Source of the DNA: Tannerellaceae bacterium
GTDB lineage: Bacteria; Bacteroidota; Bacteroidia; Bacteroidales; Tannerellaceae
NCBI GenBank assembly: GCA_031257015.1
Contig: JAIRPK010000032.1
Coordinates: 1-64,000, forward strand
Direction of reading: 5' to 3'
DNA length: 64,000 nucleotides
The translations under genes were made by a program, and so were the position numbers. Positions 1-8,631 of the stretch are shown here, one piece after another (position 1 is the first letter of the stretch; the number at the start of each line of letters is the position of its first letter). The notes beneath the pieces are model-generated. The model saw only the letters and a list, made by a program, of their open reading frames with translations. It did not search any database and had not been told where the DNA came from.

Positions 1-245
1 GGCGCACGCGACGGAATCTTCGGCGCACGCGACGGAACTCTCGGCGCACGCGACGGAACTCTCGGCGCACGCGACGGAACTCTCGGCGCACGCGACGGAA
101 TCCTCGGCGCACGCGACGGAATCCTCAGCGCACGCGACGGAACTCTCGGCGCACGCGACGGAACTCTCGGCGCACGCGACGGAATCCTCGGCGCACGCGA
201 CGGAATCCTCGGCACACGCGACGGAATCTTCGGCACACGCGACGG
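1..245. repeat. 21-bp tandem array, cut by the left window edge
   Basis: About 11.7 head-to-tail copies of a 21-bp unit built on GGCGCACGCGACGGAA followed by a variable 5-nt end (TCTTC, CTCTC or TCCTC). The array starts before the window. Copies differ only at the 3' end and at two G-to-A changes (AGCGCACG at 127, GGCACACG from 211). Because 21 is divisible by three, all frames stay open. Plus frame 1 is open from base 1 to a TGA at 397-399, but the part after the repeats reads like random sequence. It could be the 3' end of a repeat-tailed gene entering from the left or a plain spacer array; I favour a spacer. Confidence 0.9.
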
Positions 246-636
246 CGGGTTTAAAGCCAGCTCCCACAAAGCCCTGCACCGATTTGTATGTAATTATGGA
301 TGTGGAGACAAAAAAAATGAAGGTCGAGATATTCACATACCCACGACCCCCCTGTTACAAACTATCTTTTATATGAAAAAAACTATTTGGTTCTTCTGAA
401 AAATATATTTTCCGAGGCGTGCGCCATCAGCCAAAGAGACGGTATACCGATGGGAGCTTCTAAAAATCAGATTTGTCAATGTTGATAACATCAGTAAATG
501 CAATACATGTATGAGTTAGTAAGTAGCCGTAGCTGCTCAACAAATTCAAATCCGTTTTTAGAAGTCGTCCCCGGTAAAAGAGTCGATTGTCTGAGTCACA
601 TTTCAAAAAAGAATATCATCTTGGAGAACCCCCTAT
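246..636. other. gene-free spacer
   Basis: No coding frame is credible here. It holds one full copy (452-572) and one half-like copy (about 391-437, beginning TTCTTCTGAAAAATATATTT) of the ~120-bp inverted-repeat element also seen near 13.4 and 56.6 kb. It lies downstream of the minus-strand gene that ends at 637. Confidence 0.6.
452..572. repeat. ~120-bp inverted-repeat element, copy 1
   Basis: A 121-bp stretch whose ends are imperfect inverted repeats: left end GGGAGCTTCTAAAAATCAG, right end (reverse complement) GGGGACGACTTCTAAAAACG; both arms continue into GGATTTG or AGATTTG. The same end pattern, CTTCT(T)AAAAATC in the left arm and its complement in the right arm, recurs at 13419-13544 and 56573-56692. 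It may be a non-autonomous mobile element (MITE-like) or a structured regulatory element. No coding capacity. Confidence 0.5.
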
Positions 637-3600
637 TTATTTAATTATGAACTTTTCCATGAAAATTTCGTCTCCGACCCTTGCTTTTACAAGATAAATA
701 GAAGAGGGCGGAAGACTGACATATCTTTCGACGACGTTCAGGTGTTCCTCTCTGTAAGCCACCCGTCCGAGCATGTCGTATATATCAAAGCTTCGGATTT
801 TTTCTCCGGCTGAACGCAGGCGGACGCCTCCGTTATCGGTGCTGACGAAGAATGTCTGGCGCGGGATGCTTTCGACGTCGGTCAAAACAATTCCGCTTCC
901 GGTATAGACCATTTCCAGCACGAAGCGGTCATTAATCTCTCCCGGCTTTGTTGCGACAAAGGTGTAACTGGGCTGTTTGGCAAGGTCGGTTCTCTTATTC
1001 AGCATTCTGTCCAGCAGGACGACCTTGTAGCCGAAGGTTTCCAGTTCGTCAAACATAAGAGTGACCTCGCCGATATTTCCGACGAGCACTCCGATGGTGA
1101 CGGGCGTCATGTCGAAATACGCATTGGCATTAATAGCCAGCGCATCGTTCGTAGCCGAGAAAGAATAGACTGCCAGGGTCAGGTCGTCATGAATAACGAC
1201 CGGCATATCCTCTCTGTCCGACGCCGAGGTTGCGGTAGGCGAATAAAGTAATGCTGCATAAGCCTGCCTGTCGTCCTGCGCTACGGTTATGCGCAACACT
1301 CCTCCGCTGGCGACGGACGAGCGCAGCAAGGCGTAAGATTCCTCGGCATTATTGGCTGCTGTGGTAGTGAAGTCAGGTGAGATGGTTAATCCCGAAACTG
1401 CTGTTCCCGATGTTTTGGCGACAAAGAAAGATTGCAGAGGCGGTATGAGTCCCGACTGCTGCGATGCGGTTCCTGTCGAGACATATCGGTTGCCTGTTCC
1501 GTCGGAATGTGGGATAAGCGCTTGGGAGATAAAGCCATCATTGGGGTCGCCGTTCCATGTGTAGAAACCTGAGTTTATTTTCTGGCTGTTGGCAGCGAAG
1601 AATTTGCCGAAGTCCAGGTAGGCCATGTAGGGATTAACGATTTGCACGAGCGTATACGGGCTGTTGTTGTAAGACGGGGCATTGCCCTGGAGGATGGGCA
1701 GGTTGTATGTTCCCGGCCCTGTGGGCTGCATGTTGTTGGTAATGAACTTGGTGTTTTTGGAGAATTTCATGATGCTGTCTTTCGTAAGCGATGTGCTTGT
1801 TACTTTGAGATTGAAGGCTCTGCCGAGTTCCAGGGTTTGATTTTCGCTGGCGATGGTAGCTGTGAACTGATTTACGTCAGCCGCATAAGTTACCAGGTCG
1901 GGATTTTTTTGCTGAAACAGATTCATGAAGACATCTCCATTGCGCTGGACGTTTCCGGCGGAGTTGAGGAATCCGTAATCTCCGGAGACCATTCCTTCCA
2001 GCGGTGCGGACCACATAAGAAAGCGGTCTCGCTCCGAAGGTTTGAGTTTGATTTCGACAGTTGCCTCGTTATATCCAAGGACATGCGGATTTTTGAGCAT
2101 TGCCCTGTCTTTCATTGTTATTGAAAGACATTCGGCGGTATCGGCGAGTTCGGGGAAATAATAAGCTGTTCCTGGAATGGTGACATTTGTGCATGGCGAT
2201 GGACCGACTTCAGCGGGCATTGTGTGGCCGTTTTCTTCCACCACCCAGTTTGCCGGGTTGTTCCAGAGGCTATCTACTTGCCCCGTCCAGGTCATAGAGA
2301 CAGGCGAGTTGCTCGATCCTAAAATTCGTACTTCATACGGCACCATTGGGAAATCCATTGATGCGTATGGCCCGGCAATAATGTCGGTTTGCACCATTGT
2401 ATAATAATCCCCTGGCGAATCCGGGATAATCACGTTGTTTGGCCTTTTGTTGCCTGGTTCTGCGAGTCCGTCTCTGTCATACCAGTAGTAATCGACGCCT
2501 CCCGGAGGGAAGGATTTTAGAGTTACCTTATGATTTGCGAAGCGGCAGTCGGAATTAACGCTGGTTGCCTGCAACACATATATATATACTTTGGCGGTTG
2601 TAGTTACATATTCGTCCGCGATGGTTTTCTTGGCGGTAATCTTTACCGTAAAGCTGTCGATTCCGTATGGTTCAAGGGAGTTGTGGAGGCGTGTTGCGGG
2701 ATCGAATCCCGTGTGCCTGTAAATTATTCCGGGCTGCCGGTCGTTGACGGAGATGAGTTCGCCGGCGTGTGGTCCGGAAATTACGCTGTCCGCAAGATTG
2801 ATGAGATTATTTTCCGTCTCCAATGTGAAGTTAAGGGTTAGAATGTGATTGTAGCACATCATATATTCCTGAACGACATTCGTCCTATCCAGTAACTTGG
2901 GCAGTGGATATACGTAAATAAGAAAAGTGTCCGGCGCTCCTTCGCATCCGAAATTGGAAACCGGCGTGACGATAATTGAATCGACAATACAATCATATTC
3001 CGTATTATTCTGGGCGGTGAAAGAGTTAATATAATCCAGCTGTCCGGCAGCTGCCAGTCCGATAGCCGTTGTTGAGCTTGTCCATCTTGTGTTGGCGGAG
3101 ACGTTGTTTCCCGTAAATTGAATTTTGGGAATGACCGTGCCTGCATCGACGATGATGTCGGGGAGGTTATCCAAGACCGGGATGGGGTTGATCGTAACGG
3201 TTATGGTGTTACTGTAAGCGGTGTTTCCGCAGTTCGTTGCCTTTCGCCGATAGTAAGTTGTTTGCGTAAGCGGAACGGTTTCCGTGAAATACGTATCATT
3301 TGTGCCTGGGATGTCGTTAAAGTTGACGTTATCCGTACTTTTCTGCCATGTATAGACAGGGTTTTCCATTACGTTTCCTCCTGAAGCCGCTTGGCCGGTG
3401 AACATTTGCGGAACCCTTCCGCTGCAGATAGACTGGTCAATACTTATCAGGCCTCCGGTGAACTTCGGATGCACTTTGACTTTGAAAGACATTTGCGGCC
3501 CGTCGCAATATTGTCCGTGCGGCGTTACGGTAATCGTGGTAAATATTTCCGCATTGGTAGTATTCGTCGCAATGAACTCCGGAATATCAGATGTTCCGGA

Positions 3601-5094
3601 AGTAACCGAAAGGCCGACTGCGGGATTGCTGCTTGTCCATGATGCGCCAGTCATTACAACTCCGGCGAAGCGAGGCAACAGGACTGTTTCGCCGGGACAA
3701 TATGGGCCGGCGTCAGGCACTTGATAGACGTGTGGCGTATCGTCATCCTCGATGGTGTAGGTCGTCGTTGATATGGCGCCTAGTTCGATTAAGTCATTGT
3801 AAATGCCGTAGTCAACGGAGACGGATAGCGTCTTGTCGCTTTCGCATACGGTGTTGCCTATAATATGGATATTGTTCAGCGTGAAGGTCTGCGGACTGTT
3901 AGTATAATCTCCGGCGGGGATGATGAAACCCTTCTGATAAGTATAGTTGGTATTCTCAACTGCCGTTCCCGCCGTGACGGTGAAGTTGCACACTTCGGGA
4001 CGAAGCAGTTTCCCTTCGGATACCGTAATCTTAATCGCGTTTGCATCATGAGTATCGGACCCTTCCGGCTCGCCAAAAGTTGCAGAGGTGAAGCTTACCT
4101 TAACAGGAGAGTTCGTTCCGGCGGGGATTGGCGGGGAGATAACCTCAAGGTTGTCAAACTCCGTTTTCGTTCTACCGTAGCAGTGCATTACGCGCCTGAC
4201 GCCCGTTTGCCCAGCGGAAAGGTTAGGGATCGTGAAGTGAACGGCTAGGCCGCCGTCGTGACAGTTGACAGAGAACGTCCCACTTAATTTATTAGTAGAG
4301 TTGACGTCTCTTCTACTATCTACATTTCCCGCACTAGTCGCTCCTCCCACATTTGCAGAAGATGAAAAACCAGTAGCGTCTGTTTTAAACCCATGCGAAG
4401 CAGGATCTAACGCATTCCTCTTGTTCTTGTAGCAGGATGAAGTATTACTAACAGCACCTAAACCATTAGGAGTACCGGAATCGCCAGCCTCACGATAAAT
4501 GCCAGCGTATCTATATTCCGTACTTGCAATTTGACCACTTCTGTATCCTCTAGAATTATCATTTCCCAAAATATAAGTATCGTGGTCCAAATAGAGATTA
4601 ATCGTTTCTGCGGAAGGCAAGTTTATCGGCGCTCTCACATAATAATCCACAGTAAAATACTGTTGCGGATATTCATATTTAATCTCTATAGTTACATAGA
4701 ACCGCCCTTGACTAATTGGTGAAGTCACATATCCAGCTATTGAACTAGTATATACATTTCCTGTCTGCGCAGGCGATGTTATTGAAGAAACTGTCATTTG
4801 CACAGGGGTGGTATTTATGGTAGAGCCTCTTTGGAATCTAAAGGTCAATCGTACACCTTCATTACCATGGCTGGGAAATGTCGCCAACGCATCAGAAGTA
4901 GCCCAAGATTCGCACCTGTTCCTCCGATACACAAACATTTCCCCATTAGGTTCAATAAGCATTTTCAGCCCGTCGTCCAGGTTAGCGCTAGCTCCTCCAT
5001 TTTGATTAATAACAACATAAGATTGCCCAAACATTTGGGTTGTTGCCCAACATAAGGAGAATATAATTCCCCATTTCCTTAATTTCTTTTTCAT
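637..5094 (-). CDS. large secreted T9SS cargo protein with Calx-beta-like and Ig-like modules
   Basis: 1485 residues. A signal peptide fills residues 1-23 (basic MKKKLRK, hydrophobic core, cleavage after MFGQ). Around residues 325-450 is a Calx-beta-like segment ending TYTIEDDD. From about 455 to 770 come repeated Ig/PKD-type modules recognisable by the phrase W(T)SS(N/T)xAxGL. The last ~80 residues form a type-A T9SS sorting domain, with FDIYDMLGRV followed by SSIYLVKAR and a terminal strand MEKFIIK. The protein should therefore cross the outer membrane through the Por system and be anchored at the surface or released. No catalytic domain is recognisable, so a binding or adhesin role is an inference. 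The start is fixed by the signal peptide. The gene follows a long leader with a possible promoter at 5771-5778. Confidence 0.85.
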   Translation of the reverse strand: MKKKLRKWGIIFSLCWATTQMFGQSYVVINQNGGASANLDDGLKMLIEPNGEMFVYRRNRCESWATSDALATFPSHGNEGVRLTFRFQRGSTINTTPVQMTVSSITSPAQTGNVYTSSIAGYVTSPISQGRFYVTIEIKYEYPQQYFTVDYYVRAPINLPSAETINLYLDHDTYILGNDNSRGYRSGQIASTEYRYAGIYREAGDSGTPNGLGAVSNTSSCYKNKRNALDPASHGFKTDATGFSSSANVGGATSAGNVDSRRDVNSTNKLSGTFSVNCHDGGLAVHFTIPNLSAGQTGVRRVMHCYGRTKTEFDNLEVISPPIPAGTNSPVKVSFTSATFGEPEGSDTHDANAIKITVSEGKLLRPEVCNFTVTAGTAVENTNYTYQKGFIIPAGDYTNSPQTFTLNNIHIIGNTVCESDKTLSVSVDYGIYNDLIELGAISTTTYTIEDDDTPHVYQVPDAGPYCPGETVLLPRFAGVVMTGASWTSSNPAVGLSVTSGTSDIPEFIATNTTNAEIFTTITVTPHGQYCDGPQMSFKVKVHPKFTGGLISIDQSICSGRVPQMFTGQAASGGNVMENPVYTWQKSTDNVNFNDIPGTNDTYFTETVPLTQTTYYRRKATNCGNTAYSNTITVTINPIPVLDNLPDIIVDAGTVIPKIQFTGNNVSANTRWTSSTTAIGLAAAGQLDYINSFTAQNNTEYDCIVDSIIVTPVSNFGCEGAPDTFLIYVYPLPKLLDRTNVVQEYMMCYNHILTLNFTLETENNLINLADSVISGPHAGELISVNDRQPGIIYRHTGFDPATRLHNSLEPYGIDSFTVKITAKKTIADEYVTTTAKVYIYVLQATSVNSDCRFANHKVTLKSFPPGGVDYYWYDRDGLAEPGNKRPNNVIIPDSPGDYYTMVQTDIIAGPYASMDFPMVPYEVRILGSSNSPVSMTWTGQVDSLWNNPANWVVEENGHTMPAEVGPSPCTNVTIPGTAYYFPELADTAECLSITMKDRAMLKNPHVLGYNEATVEIKLKPSERDRFLMWSAPLEGMVSGDYGFLNSAGNVQRNGDVFMNLFQQKNPDLVTYAADVNQFTATIASENQTLELGRAFNLKVTSTSLTKDSIMKFSKNTKFITNNMQPTGPGTYNLPILQGNAPSYNNSPYTLVQIVNPYMAYLDFGKFFAANSQKINSGFYTWNGDPNDGFISQALIPHSDGTGNRYVSTGTASQQSGLIPPLQSFFVAKTSGTAVSGLTISPDFTTTAANNAEESYALLRSSVASGGVLRITVAQDDRQAYAALLYSPTATSASDREDMPVVIHDDLTLAVYSFSATNDALAINANAYFDMTPVTIGVLVGNIGEVTLMFDELETFGYKVVLLDRMLNKRTDLAKQPSYTFVATKPGEINDRFVLEMVYTGSGIVLTDVESIPRQTFFVSTDNGGVRLRSAGEKIRSFDIYDMLGRVAYREEHLNVVERYVSLPPSSIYLVKARVGDEIFMEKFIIK

Positions 5095-5115
5095 GAATGT
5101 AGTGTTTTTATTTAA

Positions 5116-5373
5116 TTAAGTTTTTCGATGCCGCGCCACATTCAAGTAAGAATAAAACGCCCGGTACACGCCTTTTCTCCAGAAGAAAAAAAGCGTGCCC
5201 AAGGCGAGCTGCAAATAATTAACATCATGTTTTTCCCCAACAATCAATTTGCCTTTTCCATGTCTGCCGTCAGGCATGGCGTCCGCATTGCCGGCAAGAT
5301 GCAATAGCGGAATAGATAACCATTTTAGTGTCATATTAGTCATTTGTGCTTGTTTAAATAATTCAATTTTCAT
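5116..5373 (-). CDS. small ORF in the leader of the T9SS cargo gene (doubtful)
   Basis: An 85-residue open frame 21 bp upstream of the T9SS cargo gene and co-directional with it. It has no signal peptide, no domain I recognise and an unremarkable composition (a few hydrophobic stretches, WLSIPLLHL and ALGTLFFFW). Its position between the candidate promoter at 5771 and the large gene would put it on the same transcript. It may be a chance frame or a gene remnant. Confidence 0.2.
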   Translation of the reverse strand: MKIELFKQAQMTNMTLKWLSIPLLHLAGNADAMPDGRHGKGKLIVGEKHDVNYLQLALGTLFFFWRKGVYRAFYSYLNVARHRKT

Positions 5374-5770
5374 TCAAAGTCCGTATAAAATTCATTGTTA
5401 ATCAAGTCAATTTATATCCATAGAGCTACACGCTCAATAGAGATTGAGAATTATAATTTTAAATAGAGGAGTACGGCCATAAAAAGCCTCAAATATTCCT
5501 CAAATAGCAGTTTTTATTACGTCTTACTGTTGCGTATCACTATTGTCCGGCTCCGGAGTATATAAATACACCGAAATCAGGATAATATTCATGATTACGT
5601 CAGGAGTAACGGCTAAAAAAATTTGTGTTCTATAAATCTGTTCTTCGTCATCGTGTTAATGTTAGTACGTGTAAATAATTATTTGTGTTAGACTTCCTTA
5701 AAAAAATATCAATTTATTCTTCAAATAGCTGAAGTAAAGGGACGTTTACTTCCTTAATTCTAAGATGCTG

Positions 5771-5778
5771 CAAAGATA
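5771..5778 (-). promoter_or_regulatory. candidate Bacteroidetes -7 box (TATCTTTG)
   Basis: On the minus strand this reads TATCTTTG, a perfect match to TAnnTTTG. I see no convincing -33 TTTG at the usual distance. If used, transcription toward the T9SS cargo gene would have a leader of about 670 nt. The AT-rich leader between 5374 and 5770 holds no other gene; a small hairpin AAGTAAA-N6-TTTACTT lies at about 5734-5753. Confidence 0.4.
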
Positions 5779-6294
5779 TAAATAAATACTAATACGCTGT
5801 ACATTTCCCTCTAAACTTTTTAATTATTTTCCATCTTTTTTGCTTTCCACTGCAGATAATTTCCTTCGCTTAAAGAAAGAAAAAGGTTCGGAAGAGAGAG
5901 GAATAAATCAAAAATACTTGATTCATAAACAGCTCTTTATCAGCAGCTAACAAATAATCAAGAGATAATTGTCCCACGTTATTGAAGCAATAAGTCTCCT
6001 GATTTCCCATCATTATCGCCCGGTTTGAAGGCTCAAAAAAAAATAAAAAAAAGCATTTGCAGCGAATAAAAAATCTCAAAAAAACATCAAAAACAATCAT
6101 CCGCACATCCTCAAGCCTCCCAAATTTTCCGGTAAATCCTCCCCCTTACGACCAATTATACCCCCCGCCGCCGTAGAAACGCAATGCGTTGCATCACTAG
6201 CCCCCAGACAGCAGCGGCAGAATTTCCGGCATAATGAAATGCAAACATGAGTAGAGAAAGACACACAACACGGAGATGAATTTTTCGCCCTTTC

Positions 6295-6575
6295 CTGCAT
6301 TTGCCTTCACCCTTAAAGGGGGAAACCTCACTGAAAAAGTTTTCAGCCTTCCCCACAACGGGGAATGTCTCCCGAAAATTTCAGGAACGATTCCCACAAC
6401 GGGGAAAGCTTCCCGAAAATTTCAGGAACAATTCCCACAACGGGAAAAACGCCACGCTAAAAAATTTCAGCCTTCCCCACAGCGGGGAATGTCTCCCAAA
6501 AATTTCAGGAGCAATTCCCACAACGGGGAAAGCTTCCCGAAAATTTCGAGAGCCTTTCCACCGTTGGATAAATCA
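6295..6575. repeat. 38-41-bp tandem hairpin array
   Basis: Seven degenerate units in the gene-free stretch 5374-6612, just past the end of the kinase gene. Each unit combines a hairpin core with an AATTTCAGG-type spacer. Cores are TTCCCC-ACAAC-GGGGAA in the best copies, CCCTT-A-AAGGG in the first and TCCA-CCGT-TGGA in the last. A 38-bp unit (core followed by TGTCTCCCRAAA) alternates with a 41-bp unit (core followed by AGCTTCCCGAAA), giving a higher-order period. Pairing is kept while sequence changes. No protein frame is convincing on either strand. Confidence 0.8.
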
Positions 6576-6612
6576 AAGACAAAAAGAAAAAACGCGAATA
6601 ATTTTAAATATA

Positions 6613-7479
6613 TCAGAGCCGCATCCCCCGATTTCCATCATTTCGCAAATGGAAGTCCAGCAATCCAGGCATCGGGGTGTCAAATATCCTCCCAAGCCGC
6701 GGGAAAAATTTCATTTCGCATATTATTGCAAACATTACCCAACGAAAATGATAAGCGACGGAACCGACAAAGTGAACAGGAACATCACTGCAATCATACT
6801 GCAAAACATTCCTCCTGATAAAAGAAACAAAACTCCCCTTAACCAAGTCCCACACCTGAGGATTGTCAAGATTCTCCGCCAGGAAAGGAGCAAAACTCGC
6901 CAGGAAACGATTCGGGAAAGGCTTGCGATATACACTTTCGATGATGTCAGCCTGCGAAAATCCATATTTGCAAAAAAACTTCTCGGTAAACTCCTGCGAG
7001 AACTGATTTTTAAGCATATCCCCCAACAGTAATTTACCAAGAACAGCGCCGCTACCTTCATCCCCAAGAATATATCCAAGAGGAGAAACGGATTTGACAA
7101 TCCTTTCACCGTCATAATAGCAGGAATTAGATCCGGTACCCATAATACATACAACGGCAGGCTCCGAACCGGCAAGTCCACGAGCCGCCCCAAGCATGTC
7201 CGACCCCACTTCAACATTCTCAACGTTCAAACACCGCCGAAGAAGCCGCTGCATCGGCGCGAGCTTTTCCGGCAAGCATCCAGCGCCATAGAAGTAAACA
7301 GCCGAACAGTCATCCATGTCAAAATGCGCAAGGACGTTTTTCCTGATTTCCTCCTCCATATCATTCTCGGAAATGAAAAGAGGATTAAGCCCTGCCGTTA
7401 CTGTTCTAACGAGAGGCTTCCCATTTTCAGCCGCGCACCAGCAGGTTTTCGTCGAACCCGCATCAACAACAAGTATCAT
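6613..7479 (-). CDS. BadF/BadG-type amino-sugar kinase (MurK/GlcNAc-kinase-like)
   Basis: 288 residues, the normal length for the family. ASKHA-fold signatures are visible: phosphate-1 loop DAGSTKTCW at residues 6-14, a second glycine-rich ATP loop IMGTGSNS near 112-119, and GDEGSGAVLGK near 138-148. It should phosphorylate N-acetylglucosamine or N-acetylmuramic acid in the cytoplasm. Its ATG overlaps the stop of the upstream membrane protein (ATGA, 7476-7479), so the two are translationally coupled. In Tannerella forsythia a kinase of this family (MurK) sits beside the MurNAc transporter MurT; this gene is in the same context, so MurNAc is the favoured substrate by inference. No murQ etherase follows; a repeat array does. 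Confidence 0.8.
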   Translation of the reverse strand: MILVVDAGSTKTCWCAAENGKPLVRTVTAGLNPLFISENDMEEEIRKNVLAHFDMDDCSAVYFYGAGCLPEKLAPMQRLLRRCLNVENVEVGSDMLGAARGLAGSEPAVVCIMGTGSNSCYYDGERIVKSVSPLGYILGDEGSGAVLGKLLLGDMLKNQFSQEFTEKFFCKYGFSQADIIESVYRKPFPNRFLASFAPFLAENLDNPQVWDLVKGSFVSFIRRNVLQYDCSDVPVHFVGSVAYHFRWVMFAIICEMKFFPRLGRIFDTPMPGLLDFHLRNDGNRGMRL

Positions 7480-8630
7480 ATCTTAACATATATCTTCAGC
7501 CTGTACAGCGGATAGCCGACAGCCCAGACAATCACTACAAACATCAGCGCGAAAGCCAGAGAGGCAGGGAAGTCGCCCAAAAGCGGCTGGAGGACATCGC
7601 CATATACAAATCCATGGAGGCTCTTCACCTTTCCCTCGTAAAAAACATTCACGTTCCCCATTAAAATGCTTAAAACGGCAGCAACAATATACATGAAGAG
7701 CGGATTAACCCCGAAAGCCTCGAAGAACCCCGTCCGCTTCACCATCCGCACATCCGTAAGCCAAATCATAATCGCAAGGAAACTGGCCCCCAGTCCGCAA
7801 GTCGTCAATACAAAGGTCGGCGACCATACCTTTTTATTAATCGGGCAACCATAGTTCAAAAGGAAACCTGCAAAAGTAAGAACAGCTCCGACAAGAAGCA
7901 GGCGAAGAAGCCTCTGCTCCATGTCCAGCTTGCGTCGCATCAGCAGGCGCCCGCAGCAGAAGCCCAGCAAGACATGAGCCACGGAAGGGAGAGTGCTCAA
8001 TATTCCCTCCGGCTCAATCCCATTGTCCTTATAAACATGAGTGATTCCAAGAACGGAACGATCAACGATGGAAAGAATATTCGTCTCATTATACTCAAAC
8101 CCTGCGCCCTGGAAAAGAAGACACGTATATAAAATTAACAGGCCTGCAATCAGGTAAGGAATATACCTGTGCCTTATCCACAAAGCCAAAGTCGCCGCAG
8201 CACCGTAAGACAGCGCCAGCCGCTGAAGCACACCGAGGATACGCACGCGCTCAAAATTATTCATTGCCCCCAGAAGCCTGGTCAGCACATCGCCGTCGCC
8301 CAGCTCGTGCCATCTCCTGAAGGTCAGCGAGAGCCAGGCCAAAGCAAGCCCGGCAAGAAATATGACAACCGTCCTCCTGACAATTTTCACGAATGATTTG
8401 ACCGAAGGCTTGAACTCAAATTTTTTTAACGAGAGATAAGTCGATATGCCCATTATAAACATAAAGAAAGGAAAGACCAGGTCAGTCGGCGTAAGCCCGT
8501 TCCATTCCGCATGTTTCAGCGGAGCATAGACATAAGCCCAGCTGCCCGGATTATTAACAAGTATCATCCCCGCAATAGTAATTCCCCTCATCACATCGAG
8601 GGCTAATATCCGCTTGTGATTCGTTTTCAT
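7476..8630 (-). CDS. MurT/NagX-like multi-spanning inner-membrane protein (DUF5009, HGSNAT-related)
   Basis: 384 residues with about ten hydrophobic segments. It opens with the family signature RILALDVMRGITIAGM and continues with TPTDLVFPFFMFIMG around residues 45-60, typical of proteins annotated as heparan-alpha-glucosaminide N-acetyltransferase-like or DUF5009. I chose the ATG at 8628-8630 (MKTNHKRIL) rather than one 27 nt upstream, because it lies 1 bp after the LytB stop and directly precedes the conserved N-terminus. T. forsythia MurT, a MurNAc importer, is to my knowledge of this family. With a sugar kinase behind and a SpoIID/LytB protein in front, import of cell-wall amino sugars is the likely role; acyl transfer is the alternative. 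Confidence 0.75.
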   Translation of the reverse strand: MKTNHKRILALDVMRGITIAGMILVNNPGSWAYVYAPLKHAEWNGLTPTDLVFPFFMFIMGISTYLSLKKFEFKPSVKSFVKIVRRTVVIFLAGLALAWLSLTFRRWHELGDGDVLTRLLGAMNNFERVRILGVLQRLALSYGAAATLALWIRHRYIPYLIAGLLILYTCLLFQGAGFEYNETNILSIVDRSVLGITHVYKDNGIEPEGILSTLPSVAHVLLGFCCGRLLMRRKLDMEQRLLRLLLVGAVLTFAGFLLNYGCPINKKVWSPTFVLTTCGLGASFLAIMIWLTDVRMVKRTGFFEAFGVNPLFMYIVAAVLSILMGNVNVFYEGKVKSLHGFVYGDVLQPLLGDFPASLAFALMFVVIVWAVGYPLYRLKIYVKI

Positions 8631-8631
8631 A

